Below, in pieces: positions 46,255-58,335 of a stretch of 64,000 nucleotides of DNA. A model generated the notes under the pieces. That model made no database searches and was not told the DNA's origin. It saw nothing but the letters and a program-made list of their open reading frames with translations. The stretch comes from Megalonaias nervosa (taxonomy: Eukaryota > Mollusca > Bivalvia > Unionida > Unionidae): positions 1 through 64,000 of the forward strand of contig JAECUM010003284.1 of the NCBI GenBank assembly GCA_016617855.1. The letters are read 5' to 3'. Position numbers and translations under genes: made by a program. Numbering within the stretch: position 1 is the first letter of the stretch; every line of letters starts with the position of its first letter.

Positions 46255-47488
46255 TTTAAATATCAATGGTTTGATATCCAGCCAAGCCAGCACGGGTCTA
46301 CTGCATGGTGTGTCATTTAGGAAGTCACATATAAGTTCCCATAAGATGATGTAGCCAATCATGTGCTCAGAGTGCCACTAAATACCAACCAACCCTAGAC
46401 AGTATTTGGCAGATAATGAAAGGAATTTTTAAAACACTTATTTGCCATTAGGTATGATCCAGTAAAATATTGTATCAAATCCAATTCAAATTTGCTGTCA
46501 GCTGCATCTCATGCATTCTCTTTTCGCATCTTATTTTGACTCAGTTACTTGCACACTTCTTTCATTACATAATCTAATAATCTGAATATGATATAAGATG
46601 GCAATTCTAATATTGCAACAAGGATAAATTAGATGTGTAAAAAAAATGTAATTTCTCACTCCAGATGAAAATCACATTAATCAGACGAGTGATGAACTTC
46701 ACAGTTAGTTTTGTAATTTAGTCCTTTAGTTAGAATCATGGCCGCTGAAATCATTTGTGGCACAATGTATAAATAGGAGGAATGTGACAGCAGTAGGAGT
46801 TTGACATCACATGTTTGGGAAATAAGTCCATTCATTTCCAGACTTGATGAGCTTTATTAGCCTGAATGAAAAGTCCATGTCAGTTTGAATTGTATTTTTG
46901 TTGTAGACCTTGTAAAGATTCCCATTCATCAAAAAGTGCTGTATATCCTTTAAAATTTGCATTTTTAATTACAGAATATATCAGTCAGCAGGGGGACAAT
47001 ATTATCTTATGATTTTGGCTGGATGAGGAAAATGAAATACTTTTATTTCTAATATAGCTTACATGTTATTTGAACCAAATAAATGAAATGTTTTAATTTT
47101 ATTGTCTTTCTTCTGGCTGTATTTACATTTGTTGCAATCTCTTGATGTTGCCACATACTTAGAAAATATTTTTTTTTTAATCATTTTTTTTATCTTTTCA
47201 AGCTCAGGTATTTAGATACCTCAAAATAATTGACTGTATAAGCTCATTTATAAGTAGAGTCAGACTGCAAACAACAATAATCCAGATCTGCTGTCGCATA
47301 ATGCACCTGCAGATTAGTGTCTGTGTTGTTTGTCCTACTGATTACTCCAAACAAACTGCAGAGAACCAGATCTGCCAGCGCATTATGCCATGGCAGATCT
47401 GGGTCTGTGCAGTTTGCAACTGGACTCATCTTATAAGCGAGTATATACATTACTTTATTACTGGGAACATCCTGTCCCATTTTCTAGC
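46255..47488 (+). repeat. Duplicated ~1-kb segment, copy 2 (carries MITE copy 8)
   Basis: It is the partner of 43650-44660, including a diverged family B SINE (46262-46395), and is interrupted near its right end by the MITE at 47234-47450. Confidence 0.9.
47234..47450 (-). mobile_element. Three-armed MITE, copy 8
   Basis: Ends are CTGTATAAGCTCATTTATAA and TTATAAGCGAGTATATACAT. Arms include ATCCAGATCTGCTGTC and CAGATCTGCCAGCGCATTAT paired with GGCAGATCTGGGTCTGTGCA. The TGTTTGTCCTACTGATTACT spacer gives the minus orientation. Confidence 0.93.
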
Positions 47489-47524
47489 AACCTTTTACTG
47501 TAGTGATCAGTTATGTATTTTTTA

Positions 47525-48070
47525 ACTCTACCGGTCATAGACAAGAGCTTAAAGGATGGTCTGTCGTTCTTTGTCCATCTGCCCATTAGCACAAGTTTAT
47601 TATTGCAACACTTCCTAAACTACATCAAGGATTGCCATGAAACTTTGCATACACATTCACCCCATGTTTCAGTTGTCCTAAATGGAAATGGTGCTACACT
47701 GACATTGGTGCTGATCTGATGTACAATGTGGCCACCATGGTGGCCATCTTGATTTTGACATGGGGGGGGGTCGTCAGAATGGTGTCTACTTGGGCCTGAA
47801 TGAAAACGATGCAAACTGACCCTCAATATGGCCACTATTTTGAAAGTATTGTTATCTCTACTCACAAAAGGCTGACTGTATCAAAATGGGGTTTTCAGCA
47901 ATAGACATCTTATGATACTTTGTTGGTCCTGAATGAAAATGATGCCAGTAGTACATCTGAACTTGCAGCCACAACAACAGTCTTAAAAATCTTGCTGTCA
48001 CTGCTCTTACCAAAAGAATTATGGTGTTGACTTGGCCCTAAATAAAAATGGTGCCAATCGGATATGGTTT
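47525..48070 (+). repeat. Mollusc-type dispersed ~140-bp repeat block, copy C
   Basis: After a 5' module (ACTCTACCGGTCATAGACAA, GGATGGTCTGTCGTTC) come CTTCCTAAACTACATCAAGG, GCCATGAAACTTTGCATACA and three units with CTGAATGAAAATGATGCC and a GGCCACCATGGTGGCCATCT palindrome. Confidence 0.75.
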
Positions 48071-48619
48071 CAACACTCTGCAGTTTAAAAGAAGAAATGT
48101 TTTTATCTAGAATTCAAGCAAAATCAATTTCACCATTAGAGCATCAGTCTTTTCGAGTTTCTCTTGTCTTGTATTTTTGTACCTGCATGCTGTAATAAGC
48201 AAAGTTTCATAATGGAGAAAGTTAAGTTTCTGTAAGAGAAAACATTCCTTGAAAACCTTTAGAAGTCCTTGAAAACACCATGACAAAAGTCTCTCTTGCG
48301 TTGTGTGAATCATGACTCGGATCTGCGTTCACATAATGCACTGACTTTGCAAGCTCTATGCTGTTCTTTCTGATATAGGAAATTAAGCAGCTGGTGCATG
48401 ATGTATTGGTTTTTGCTCTTCGCAGCTGGAGAGCTTTATACATGGTATTTTTGGGGAGGAAGAAAAAAATGGTTTGTTTTGGAGAGCACTTAGTCATTGG
48501 TGTATTGTAGCATATTACAATCTGATGAATGGCGATTGTGTTTCTTATGTTTAGCTTCATTCATGGGGGATTGGGTTGTTGTTTTTTTCTGATAATATTT
48601 TCAGCTTATGTAAGATAAA

Positions 48620-48783
48620 CAAGCTTATAAATTGGATCCAGATGCAAACAGCATAGACCCAGATTTACCATCACATTATAGGGCTGCAGATCTAGATATT
48701 GATTTGTTGGCAGATTATACAATGGCAAATCAAGATCCATGTTGTTTGCAGTTGGATCTGACTTGTTCCAGATTATATATGGT
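48620..48783 (+). mobile_element. Three-armed MITE, copy 9 (shortened)
   Basis: AGCTTATAAATTGGATCCAG, CATAGACCCAGATTTACCAT, a GGCTGCAGATCTAGATATTG arm, AATCAAGATCCATGTTGTTT and GTTGGATCTGACTTG are kept. The spacer between arms is deleted. The right end is ATTATATATGG. Confidence 0.8.
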
Positions 48784-50320
48784 AATTTGGCCAAGTTGAA
48801 AATTTCAGGTACTTTATTGGCTTAATCATTACCATCAGTATCTTGTACTGCTCATTTATTATAAGGTGTAAACTACAAGCCTTTGTAATGAAAGAAGAAA
48901 CGTTTCCTTTTATGCTCTTGTAAAAGATTTATTGGTTTTCTTTGCCACTGGACAGCATTTAACTGTGTATCTGATACATCAAGTCCTAATTTGGCAACAG
49001 TGTCATCTGGACTGCCAAATTTGATTATACTGTAATACCTATTGACTACTTTCTTTTCAGATTTTGCTATCTGAAGTACTTCAAATTAAAGCATGTGTTT
49101 ACCAGAGGATTGTTTAGGCACTGTGATTGGAAAATTGTTTCACCGGAAGTTGTTGTTGGTGACCTTCATGTTCAGTGTTCAGCTGAGCCATTTGTCACCA
49201 TCCATAGCCTCGGACACCTGGCACACTTTGGCTTTCATTGCCATGTAGCTGGAAGCCAAACCAGGACCTGGGGAAAAAAGTGAAATAAAACTTAGATGAT
49301 CCATATTTTGGAGTGCTTGACAACTGCACTGTGAGCATTGACTTAGCAAAGTTAAGTTAAATAATGCTAAAAAAGGCATGATAAAATTCACACTTTGAAG
49401 TAAAATTCATATAAGGCATGATGAATGTTGCTAGACAAGTTTATTCATGTCTGCCTAACATCATTTTTATTTTTATTGACATTATGACATGATAATCTTG
49501 GTGATGTTAACACTTTTGCAATGGGATCAGGAAGCATCTGCATGTTGTAAACAATCAACAGCATGGCTTGGTTTTACTGCAATTTTCCCAGAGAGCACAA
49601 ATTCATTATGCCAATTCAGCCTGGCAGGTGTAGACTTTTCTCACCAAAACACTGTTTGGACAGAACCATAATGTCATGAAGTGCCAAAACATACCCCTGT
49701 TTGAGCTGCAAGTACCATCAGGTTTTTACCCACTGCTTATAATAATGGCAACAGTGGATGTAATTATTTCTACATTTTAATGATGAAGGCAGTGAGCTAC
49801 CCAGTCAGTCACCTAGACATGTCCATTCAGAACGTCCATCCATCTTTGTGACCGTTTCTTCATAAATTGATGACTGGCTGGACAATGTACATCAGTTACA
49901 CATTGGTAGCCATGTGCAACGGTGATATAATTAAGTCCCTCTTCTGAAGCCGCACAGTGCAGTCAGGGGTGTCAAAAGTCAAATGAACAAGGATTTCAAT
50001 TACATTGATGTTTGTAAATAACTTTGTTACAGCTGTCCACATGCATTCTTAACATAAATTAAGACACCTAGGCTAATGTTGTGTGATTTTAAGAAAGCAG
50101 GTAGACCATGGTCTAGAAGCACTTACATGTCTGGTATACTACACTGTTTGCAGATTTGTAGCCATTATACACAGTGAAAACTTTGCTGCTTTTTTCGTGT
50201 ACAGTACTTAAAAAGCTATTTCCTCTACATTTTTCCATTGTTGTTCTTGCAGCAGTTTTGCAAAACAAGTTCTCAGTGGCACTTTGTTTCTTCTCTTTAA
50301 AGTTTGTGCTACATGCAGCA

Positions 50321-51892
50321 CATACAAGTTGGATCCAGCTACATGCTACATAGATCCAGATCTGGCATTGCATTATATGTTGGCAGATCTGGGCCAGTGC
50401 AATTAGTTACATGTTATCACTAGAACAACATATACCCTGATCTGATGGTACATTATGTGATGGCAGATCATGGGCTATGTTTGCTCTGGGACCTGACTTG
50501 TTGCTTTATGCAATGGCAGATCACAGGATATGTTTGCTGTGGGACCTGACTTGTTGCATTATGTGATGGCAGATCATGGGCTATGTTGTTTGCTGTTGGA
50601 CCTGACTTATTGCATTATAGACCATGGGCTATGTTGTTTGCTGTTGGACCTGACTTATTGCATTATAGACCATGGGCAATGTTGTTTGCTGTTGGACCTG
50701 ACTTGTTGCATTATGTGATGGCAGACCATGGGCTATGTTGTTTGCTGTTGGACCTGACTTACTGCATTATGTGATGGCCGACCATGGGCTATGTTGTTTG
50801 CTCTGGGATATGACTTATTGCATTATGTGATGGCAGACCATGGGCTATGTTGTTTGCTGTTGGACCTGACTTATTGCATTATATACCATGGGCAATCTTG
50901 TTTGCTGTTGGACCTGACTTGTTGCATTATGTGATTGCAGACCATGGGCCGTGTTGTTTGCTCTGGGATATGACTTGTTGCATTATGTGATGGCAGACCA
51001 TGCGCTGTGTTGTTTGTTCTGAGATATGACTTATTGCATTAAGTGATGGCAGACTATGGTCTGTGTTGTTTGCTCTGGGACTTGACTTACTGCATTATGT
51101 GATGGCAGACCATGGGCTATGTTGTTTGCTCTGGGACTTGACTTATTGCATTATAGACCATGGGCAATGTTGTTTGCTGTTGGACCTGACTTGTTGCATT
51201 ATGTGATGGCAGACCATGGGCCGTGTTGTTTGCTCTGGGATATGACTTACTGCATTATGTGATGGCAGACAATGGGCTATGTTGTTTGCACTGGGACCTG
51301 ACTTTCTGCATTATAGACCCATGGTCTGTGTTGTTTGCTCATGGACTTCTTGCGTTATGTGATGGCAGATCGTGGGCTATTTTGTTTGCTCTGGGATATG
51401 ACTTATTGCATTATGTGATGGCAGACCATGGGCTATGTTGTTTGCTCTGGGATATGACTTACTGCATTATGTGATGGCAGATCATGGGCTATGTTGTTTG
51501 CTCTGGGACCTGACTTATTGCATTATAGATCATGGGCTATGTTGTTTGCTTTTGGACTTGACTTATTGCATTATGTGATAGCAGACCATGGGCTATGTTG
51601 GCTGCTCTGGGACCTGACTTACTATATTATGTGATGGCAGATCATGGGCTATGTTACTCTGGGACCTGACTTGTTGCTTTATATGATGGCAGACCATGGG
51701 CTATGTTACTCTGGGACCTGACTTGTTGCTTTATGTGATGGCAGACCATGGGCTGTGTTACTCTGGGACCTGACTTGTTGCATTATGTGATGGCAGATCA
51801 TGGGCTGTGTTACTCTGGGACCTGACTTGTTGCTTTATGTGATGGCAGACAATGGGCTGTGTTACTCTGGGACCTGACTTGTTAGTATATGG
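50321..51892 (+). mobile_element. Three-armed MITE, copy 10, carrying an internal tandem array
   Basis: The left part is a recognisable MITE: CAAGTTGGATCCAGCTACAT, the first arm (ATCCAGATCTGG paired with GGCAGATCTGGGCC), an AGTTACATGTTATCACTAGA spacer, then the second arm (ACCCTGATCTGATGG paired with GGCAGATCATGGGC). Instead of ending after GGGACCTGACTTGTT, it enters a long array. Only after the last unit does a TTAGTATATGG right end appear (51882-51892). The array therefore seems to have grown inside this copy. Confidence 0.85.
50440..51881 (+). repeat. MITE-derived minisatellite, ~27 units of about 43-57 bp
   Basis: The unit runs GCATTATGTGATGGCAGACC, ATGGGCTATGTTGTTTGCTC, TGGGACCTGACTTATT. 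These are the 3' half of the second MITE arm plus the right subterminal region. Three length classes are seen: ~57 bp (full), ~52 bp (the TTGTTTGC step shortened, mainly right of 51630) and ~43 bp (TGTGATGGC removed, leaving TTATAGACC). Similar classes are clustered, as expected from unequal exchange or slippage. Confidence 0.95.
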
Positions 51893-53399
51893 AGTTCTTT
51901 ACAGCCTATCACATAAAGCCATAGCATTGCAAATGACACTGAAATAAAATCCATGTAGGAGTTTATCATGAACATTATGAAGTCATTGTTTTCAGGGCGA
52001 TAGGGCTTATAGCTTGTTAATATTTTCATCCTTGGAAAGTTATGTTTCATAGCACACAAACCTCAGGTCATGATTAGGGGATTAGCTCTCCACTCATCAT
52101 AGCTAGTCAAGAGTCATAAATACCTGTAGCAAGAGAAATCAATTGACCAATGAGAGCTCATTACACATGTCAAGTAGTCAATACAGCAACTTCCTTAATA
52201 TCTTCATGCCTGATGCCAAATAATAAATTTTTTTTGAATGGTTTAAATGGAAGAAACTGACTTGCAACATGCACTGTTGTATTTGAAGGCTGCATTGATC
52301 GTTTCCATTAATCTTTCTTGGTAATTGATGGGAGCAGTCTGATTGGATCAGTTTCTTTTCGCTGCATCCAATCAGAGAGTCAAACAGTAGATTTCATTTT
52401 AGCAAACTACTTTTACCAAGCTGTGGTATGAAATGGATCAGCAATCCTTGACTAGCAAAGATGCTTTCATCCTAAAAACCAGTCTAGCTGGTCTGGACCT
52501 TTTAGTTTAGTGGTATGTGCACCCGACTTTGAGACAGATGAGCTGGGTTCATTTGCTGACTGTGACACTTAACAATTTTTCCCCCCTTCTGTTACAGCTG
52601 CAGAGTTTAATCAGGTACAAGTTGGATACATTTTCGAGTTAGGTCAAAATCTGAGACTTGGAATACATAACAAAATGAAGAGACAACAGTTTAAATACTT
52701 ATGCATACAGTTTTATTCTGTTATCAGTTAACATTGCTCATATTCTTTCTTGTGTATCATGTATATATGGAGTGGGTATACAGTTTTAAAAATGAGGAAG
52801 AGCACCTCTACATTACTTAATTTTGAATGTACTAATATTTTAAGCTGTGCTGCTTGTAGCCTTATAAAAGCTGTACAGATGTTCAGTTTTCAATCCTTTA
52901 GTATTATTGAATAATGCCAGCTTGTTTGTCCTACGTTTAAATGGCCCATGACCATTCTGGCCAGCCATGCTAATGCATGCTTTAGATGGAATACTGAATT
53001 CTGATTGGTCAATAGAAACAACATTCAGTTGCAGTCTTTGTGTGGTTTTTTATTCTAATTGATGAAGGTACAACTGTTAATGGTTTAAGAATTAAATTAA
53101 AATAATTAAAGATTTAGTACCAAGGAACACAGCTAAACATTACTAAAATTAGAATGTGAAAAATTGATGATCCTTTGGAAGAGAATTTTAATGCAAATGG
53201 CCACTCTTTGTATGTTTATTCATTAATAATAATAATAATAATAATTCATATAATGAGGCTAGTTCAATTAGAATACATATATATCTAGTCTTCCTTAAGG
53301 CCTTCTCCTACTTTCTAACAGTTTACATAAATGAATCTTAATGTGTAGGATAAGTAAAGTGACAAGATTTAAAGGAAGAAACAATCAGGTGATACAACT

Positions 53400-53549
53400 T
53401 AACATTACTTTGGACATATCACTTACATTACTTTGGACATATCACTTACATTACATTGGACATATCACTTACATTACTTTGGACATATCACTTAACATTA
53501 CTTTGGACATATCACTTACATTACTTTGGACATATCACTTACATTAAAC
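53400..53549. repeat. Minisatellite, 22-24-bp unit, about seven copies
   Basis: CATTACTTTGGACATATCAC followed by TTA repeats head to tail with one CATTACATTGG variant. Confidence 0.97.
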
Positions 53550-54098
53550 AAAAAACAGATTAGCATGCACATAGATAAGACAGTTGGAGTAGAAAAAGGA
53601 GATTTTACAAGATATAATTAGAAGTGAATTAAAAATCCGGTATTTGAGGTATTTGTCTTTAAGACTTTCAAAACATTCAGTGGCAGATCTAAGTAATGTA
53701 GGCAAAGAAATCCATATCTTTGCTCGTGAATGTTTTAGGACCACAGTGAAATTGTACGGTATTGGGTTTTGGTAATTTCAAGTGGCCATGTCATTGATGG
53801 AGATTGATAAAATGTATGGTCAGGAAAGTCACATGCCATGGGTTAGTAAAGAAATGATCTTGAATCGAAAAGCTAAACAAACTGGCCCTACCTAACAGGA
53901 CTATGGCAAACTCTCATTTTCAGTTTACATTTCCTGTTTATATTACAATGTGAGATTGTATACGTGATGACACTGTCTAGTTGTTTACATTTCATAATCC
54001 ACCGATGAAAGCAAATTAGCTACAGAATACTTAGAAAAAGAAACCTATCATTTCTGGGCTTAAGAAGTCTAAGTAGAGACTTAATTCCTTCTACGAAT

Positions 54099-54236
54099 TC
54101 AGTAGCTCAGTTGGTAGAGTATTAAACATGTAATCCAATGATCATAGGTCCAAATCTGCCCAGGCCAGCCTGGGTTAACTTTTTTGATGTATTCTTGATA
54201 AAGGCACTTTTAACTTCCATCATCCTGTTGTTAAAA
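54099..54236 (+). mobile_element. tRNA-derived SINE (family B)
   Basis: The A-box region is TAGCTCAGTTGGTAGAGTAT and the B-box-like stretch GGTCCAAATCTG. They are followed by CCCAGGCCAGCCTGGGTTAA and a short decayed body. The head resembles many tRNAs, but the acceptor stem and 3' half do not fold as a gene. Confidence 0.7.
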
Positions 54237-54739
54237 CCAACAAAAACAAAAATCCATGAATTCTCAACATAAGGTTTACTATAATAGTGATTTTTGTAAA
54301 AGAATTTTTAATTAAATATTTCCTTCCAGTCCTGTTAACATGTTAAAAGGAACAGTTTTTAAAGGCACCAACAAAAAATGGGGGTGGGGGTGGAGAGGGT
54401 AAAAAAATGGATGGCCTGGTGTTGCCTTGTTTTTTTAAAATTTAAAAAAACAGTCTCCATTCATTGGAAAAAAATATTTTTGCATTACAGTTGATATGCC
54501 CGTGTCATTTGGTGACATCAACTTCAGTAATGAGAGCAGTTTTTGGCTTGAGGGAAATTTCCAGGCACCCACTCACTACAGAAAATGGTCCATATGATGA
54601 CATGGCATTGCTCTGATTTGTCATTATTACTGTCCATTTGATGTCCAAGTTTCAGTCATTTTGCGGCTCATTAGATGTAAATTGCCCAGTACATTATCAT
54701 TGTTTGTCAGTCTCATGGCTTCTCAACATGTCAGGACAA

Positions 54740-55115
54740 TACTTCATCCTACAAGGACAAATTGGATGTGGAAAAATGGAGCCAAATTGGTTCATCAGAT
54801 CAAAATCACACAAGTTTGAATGGACTGCAAACTTCCTGATTAACCACTGTTATTGATTCTATTGTATTTACTATCATAGAAGTTGGATCCAGCTGCAAAC
54901 TGCATAAACCCAAATTTGACACATAATGTGCCATCAGATCTAGGTCTATGCAGTTGGTTTGAAAAAAATCAGTACATAAGCCATAATCTTTTGGCACATT
55001 ATACAAAGGAAGATCAGGGTCTGTTTTATTTGCAATTGGACCTACTTATTAGCGAATATGTACAATATTTCTGGCTATAAATTTGCTTCTTACCAAAGTG
55101 GGGATTCGACAGCAT
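54740..55115 (+). repeat. Ancient dispersed repeat copy interrupted by a MITE
   Basis: ACAAGGACAAATTGGATGTG, CATCAGATCAAAATCACAC and CTTCCTGATTAACCACTGTT resemble parts of 43990-44110, 46610-46720 and 58095-58190. After the MITE (54868-55063) the similarity appears to resume with GGGGATTCGACAGCATAATC. Confidence 0.55.
54868..55063 (+). mobile_element. Three-armed MITE, copy 11
   Basis: GAAGTTGGATCCAGCTGCAA, CATAAACCCAAATTTGACAC, a CATCAGATCTAGGTCTATGC arm half, the AAAATCAGTACATAAGC spacer, AAGGAAGATCAGGGTCTGTT, and a TTATTAGCGAATATGTACA right end. Confidence 0.85.
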
Positions 55116-55261
55116 AATCATAGTCATTGAGCTTTGAATTCTAGGTCTTTCATTTGTCTCCAAGTAAGGTAGTGATTGTCACTCTTTAGAAAAGGGTGGC
55201 CATGATATTGTGATACACTGAAATGCCCGTCTTGAGGGGAGACAGTCCCTCTGCAGTCAAT

Positions 55262-55310
55262 AAAGTGGTCTTTCAAGACATGTGGTCTCAAAACAGGTCT
55301 GTACAGTTTT
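55262..55310. mobile_element. Fragment of the GACCTGTC hairpin MITE family
   Basis: GTGGTCTTTCAAGACATGTG and AAAACAGGTCTGTACAGT match the right part of the element at 13452-13614. Confidence 0.55.
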
Positions 55311-56217
55311 CAAAGTCAAAATTCAGCTGGGTTTAGAGAAACAAATATGTACAATTACTGTACATAGAATTTATTCTGTATTCATAATTCATATATTCCA
55401 TAGATTCATCTAACTAAAAGTTTATATGGCAATAAAAATAAATCAATCATAAACATGTATAGTTTTATTTGAGGTTCACATGTAATCTAATAGCATATGA
55501 ATTGCAAAGTTAACTAAGGTAACCCTCATCTGTCCATAAATTGCAATGATAACTTGAACACTTGTACAATAAATTTGTAGGTTTTAATGAAAGCATAATT
55601 GATCATGCTCATTTGGAAGATGCAAAGACAGAGACGACATTCATCCCAGACATTACAATATATAACTCGACAAACAAATGAAAGCAGCGTGCGAGGATCT
55701 CTCATTATGGTCTGTTGGTGCTGTGTGGCTTTTTACAACAGAACAGCAAACAGTACAAACGTTGGCACAAACTGCATCCATGATTGTGTACTATAAAAAT
55801 GGAAGTAACATGGATGATATTGGCACTACAGTTGTAGTTTGTCACATGTACTTGAGCCTGGTTTTCAGTCTGCAGCTACTAAACTTTGTAAATTTAAGGA
55901 AATTGGTAACCTGAGTCCACTTTTTCCCTTTTTTTGGGTGCTGCACTCTACCTACAGACTTGACTATGTTGTGTTTGTATCTGGTTATGCGATACAGTTG
56001 TTTGTAGAAATGTTTCAGCAACATATTATACCAAAATATTGTGGACACTAGTTGTGTTTGGCAGATGGTTGTTAATATGTTGGTGCATTTGCATAGTAAA
56101 ATTGATCCCTAAATGATGATTTTTGTAATAAATTGCATGTGGTCAATCATAGCAGAGGTCACTCAAATCAGGTTATACTATAATGTTGTTCCTCCATCTG
56201 TCCAACTGTCCATAACT

Positions 56218-56375
56218 TGATTCCTCCTAAACCATTGGATGGAAATTTAAAAAAATTCAAGCATGGGTTAACCATATAATAACCACTGGGTGGAAATTTA
56301 CCAAACTTCATGCATGGGTTTACCATGCAATAACCACTGGGTGGAAATTTACCAAACTTCATACATAGGTTTCAC
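56218..56375. repeat. Tandem repeat, ~55-61-bp unit, ~2.8 copies
   Basis: ACCACTGGGTGGAAATTTAC, CAAACTTCATGCATGGGTTT and ACCATGCAATA repeat. The words match the widespread molluscan ACCACTGGAT-type dispersed repeat. Confidence 0.88.
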
Positions 56376-57311
56376 ATCTGCAAGAGGGATATAACTCTAG
56401 GGCCTCTCCACTAGTGACCTATTGGGGGTTAATGGTGGAGTTGTGGGTCAAAGGTCAAATATAAAAATAATTTTGAATATTTTTGAATATTTGTTTTAAA
56501 CCAAATTTTAAACATAATCATGGCATGAGGACACATGAGAAAGGAAGAGAAAAGTTAAAGGTTGGGGATGGAAAAGGTCCTGAGGTGGGAGGTAGGTTAT
56601 GAGATGGAATGTTTAATAATATGTGTGAGGATTTACCATATCGAGACATGGAAATTGCTCAAGTTTGAATTGCATATATTGCCAAACTTGGAAAAGCAGA
56701 CAGGAAAGTTTGTTTGTTATTTAGTTGGGTTTTATGTCCTTTAAACATCAGTTTTTGAGTCCCTTGGAATAAAACACCTTATTGTCTGTTATTTTATATT
56801 GCCCATTAGTTTTAAGTATACACTCAATCCATAAAACTAATTGTTTTACTTTCAGTGTACAGGGAACTTTGCATTCTTATTAAAATATTGGATATCATTG
56901 TACCTCAAAATCGGCAAAATTTATGATTTCCTGTCCCTTACAGTGTACTCATTGATATTATATGACATAGCCTATATGCTGGAGGCTCTACCCATCCCAC
57001 ATGACTGCACTATGACACTAAAGGTTATGTCATTATGCTTACAAATATCTGCAGTGTTTCTAGGTTTTGAATATTGGCATATGGGGTTGGGAGAGGGGAT
57101 GAGGTATAAACAGAAGTTCTTGTTTGCAAAAATTTTTTTATTGCAAATTAAACTTTTTATGCTGTGTCTAAAGATGTACAGATTTCAGAAAATACTTGGT
57201 CTTTCTATTGCTACTTACATGCCATAGATCCACCATCTTCCAACACCCATTTCTCTTTAGAAATTAGAAATAAAATCTATCACATGTGTTGATGTGGAGC
57301 AAGGAAATCCC

Positions 57312-57567
57312 AGTGGGGGCCTTGGGTGGCAGAGTGGTCTAAGGTGCTTGAATTAATATATCACCCACACATTTAACTTTTGTTGTCATGAGTTCAAGTC
57401 TTGACTCGACCAACTTGGGTATGTGCCAAAGCATGTTTGTAACTTTCCATGAATCAGTGGTTTTGCACAGGGTCTTCCTGGGTTATTCCTCCACCAAATA
57501 TACTAGCTGCCATGTATGGCCTATCGTGTGCTGGAAAATGGCATTAAACCCCATGAAACCGAACCAT
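57312..57567 (+). mobile_element. tRNA-derived SINE (family A), near full length
   Basis: The A-box region is GGTGGCAGAGTGGTCTAAGG and the B-box-like stretch GAGTTCAAGTC. The body is CGACCAACTTGGGTATGTG, GAATCAGTGGTTTTGCACAG and TTATTCCTCCACCAAATATA. The tail is GTGCTGGAAAATGGCATTAA then CCC. No clear target duplication is visible. Confidence 0.88.
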
Positions 57568-57618
57568 ACTAATCATGATCAGATTATGGGCAGGGACTCA
57601 TTCAGTGCCCACAACGAA

Positions 57619-57833
57619 CATATACTTGCTTTCAAGTTCGGTCCAGCTACAAGCAAAGTAGACCCCAATTTTCTGTCATTAAACACACTGGCAGGTCAGG
57701 GTCTGTTTTGTTTGTTTCACTGATTAGTCCTAAAACCCCGAATAGACCCAGATCTGCTGGCACATTATGTGATGGCAGATCTGGGTATGTGCAGTTTACA
57801 TTTGGATCCAACTTAAAAGCAAGTGTAGACAGT
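57619..57833 (-). mobile_element. Three-armed MITE, copy 12
   Basis: Left end CATATACTTGCTTTCAAG; arms CACTGGCAGGTCAGGGTCTG and AGACCCAGATCTGCTGGCAC paired with GATGGCAGATCTGGGTATGT; spacer TTTCACTGATTAGTCCTAAA; right end AACTTAAAAGCAAGTGTAGA. Confidence 0.9.
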
Positions 57834-58094
57834 AAGCTGAATTCCTGCCCACAAATTCTTATCCTGAGGCTGGGATTCCATATCCCATACCATGTAATGG
57901 ATTGTATTATATCTCATACCTAATTAGGGATCTTTGTTGTATCTAAAACAATTTAATCACTGATCTTAAAATTTGTTTTCTCATGCTAAAAAGTTTGCAT
58001 TTTGCAGGTCATTACCAAGAAAAAACCCCAGAAAATGTTTTACACCAGCTTGAACCTTCTTGATGTGTCAAAACAAAACATTTTTCAAAAAGAG

Positions 58095-58335
58095 CAAATT
58101 AGATAGTGAAAAGTGGATCTCAATTAACTTATCAGATGAAAATTAGCATAATTCTGTTGGAGCTATAAACTTCATGATTAGCTGCCATCATTGATCAGTA
58201 GACTGGCTGGGTTGGCTGCCAAGACACTTCACCTGGCACAAATTAAAGTACAATAATAGGGATTTGGCAGCATGCCTTTGGGAATAGAGCTGTGAATTTT
58301 CCACCCTAATGAGCTCTCATTTGTGCTAGTGGATG
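58095..58335 (+). repeat. Ancient dispersed repeat copy
   Basis: TTATCAGATGAAAATTAGCA, AACTTCATGATTAGCTGCCA, GGGATTTGGCAGCATGCCTT, TTGGGAATAGAGCTGTGAAT and AATGAGCTCTCATTTGTG align with the 44.0 and 46.6 kb copies with many changes. Confidence 0.5.

Noticed and set aside
49095..49283. Open frame with His/Cys-rich residues
   Set aside because: The Cys and His spacing fits no zinc-finger pattern, and the frame is short and isolated.
50530..51474. Open frames with repeated LLHY and CCLL words
   Set aside because: These are translations of the MITE-derived array, not a gene; other frames are equally repetitive.
54490..54540. Possible exon after TTGCATTACAG with a FGDINF reading
   Set aside because: The GDI word recalls a distal GALNT motif, but the surrounding residues do not match and a stop follows. 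It overlaps the start of a dispersed repeat.
56841..57227. 128-codon open frame rich in Leu, Ile and Phe
   Set aside because: The composition reflects AT-rich DNA. No family motif or credible splice context was found.
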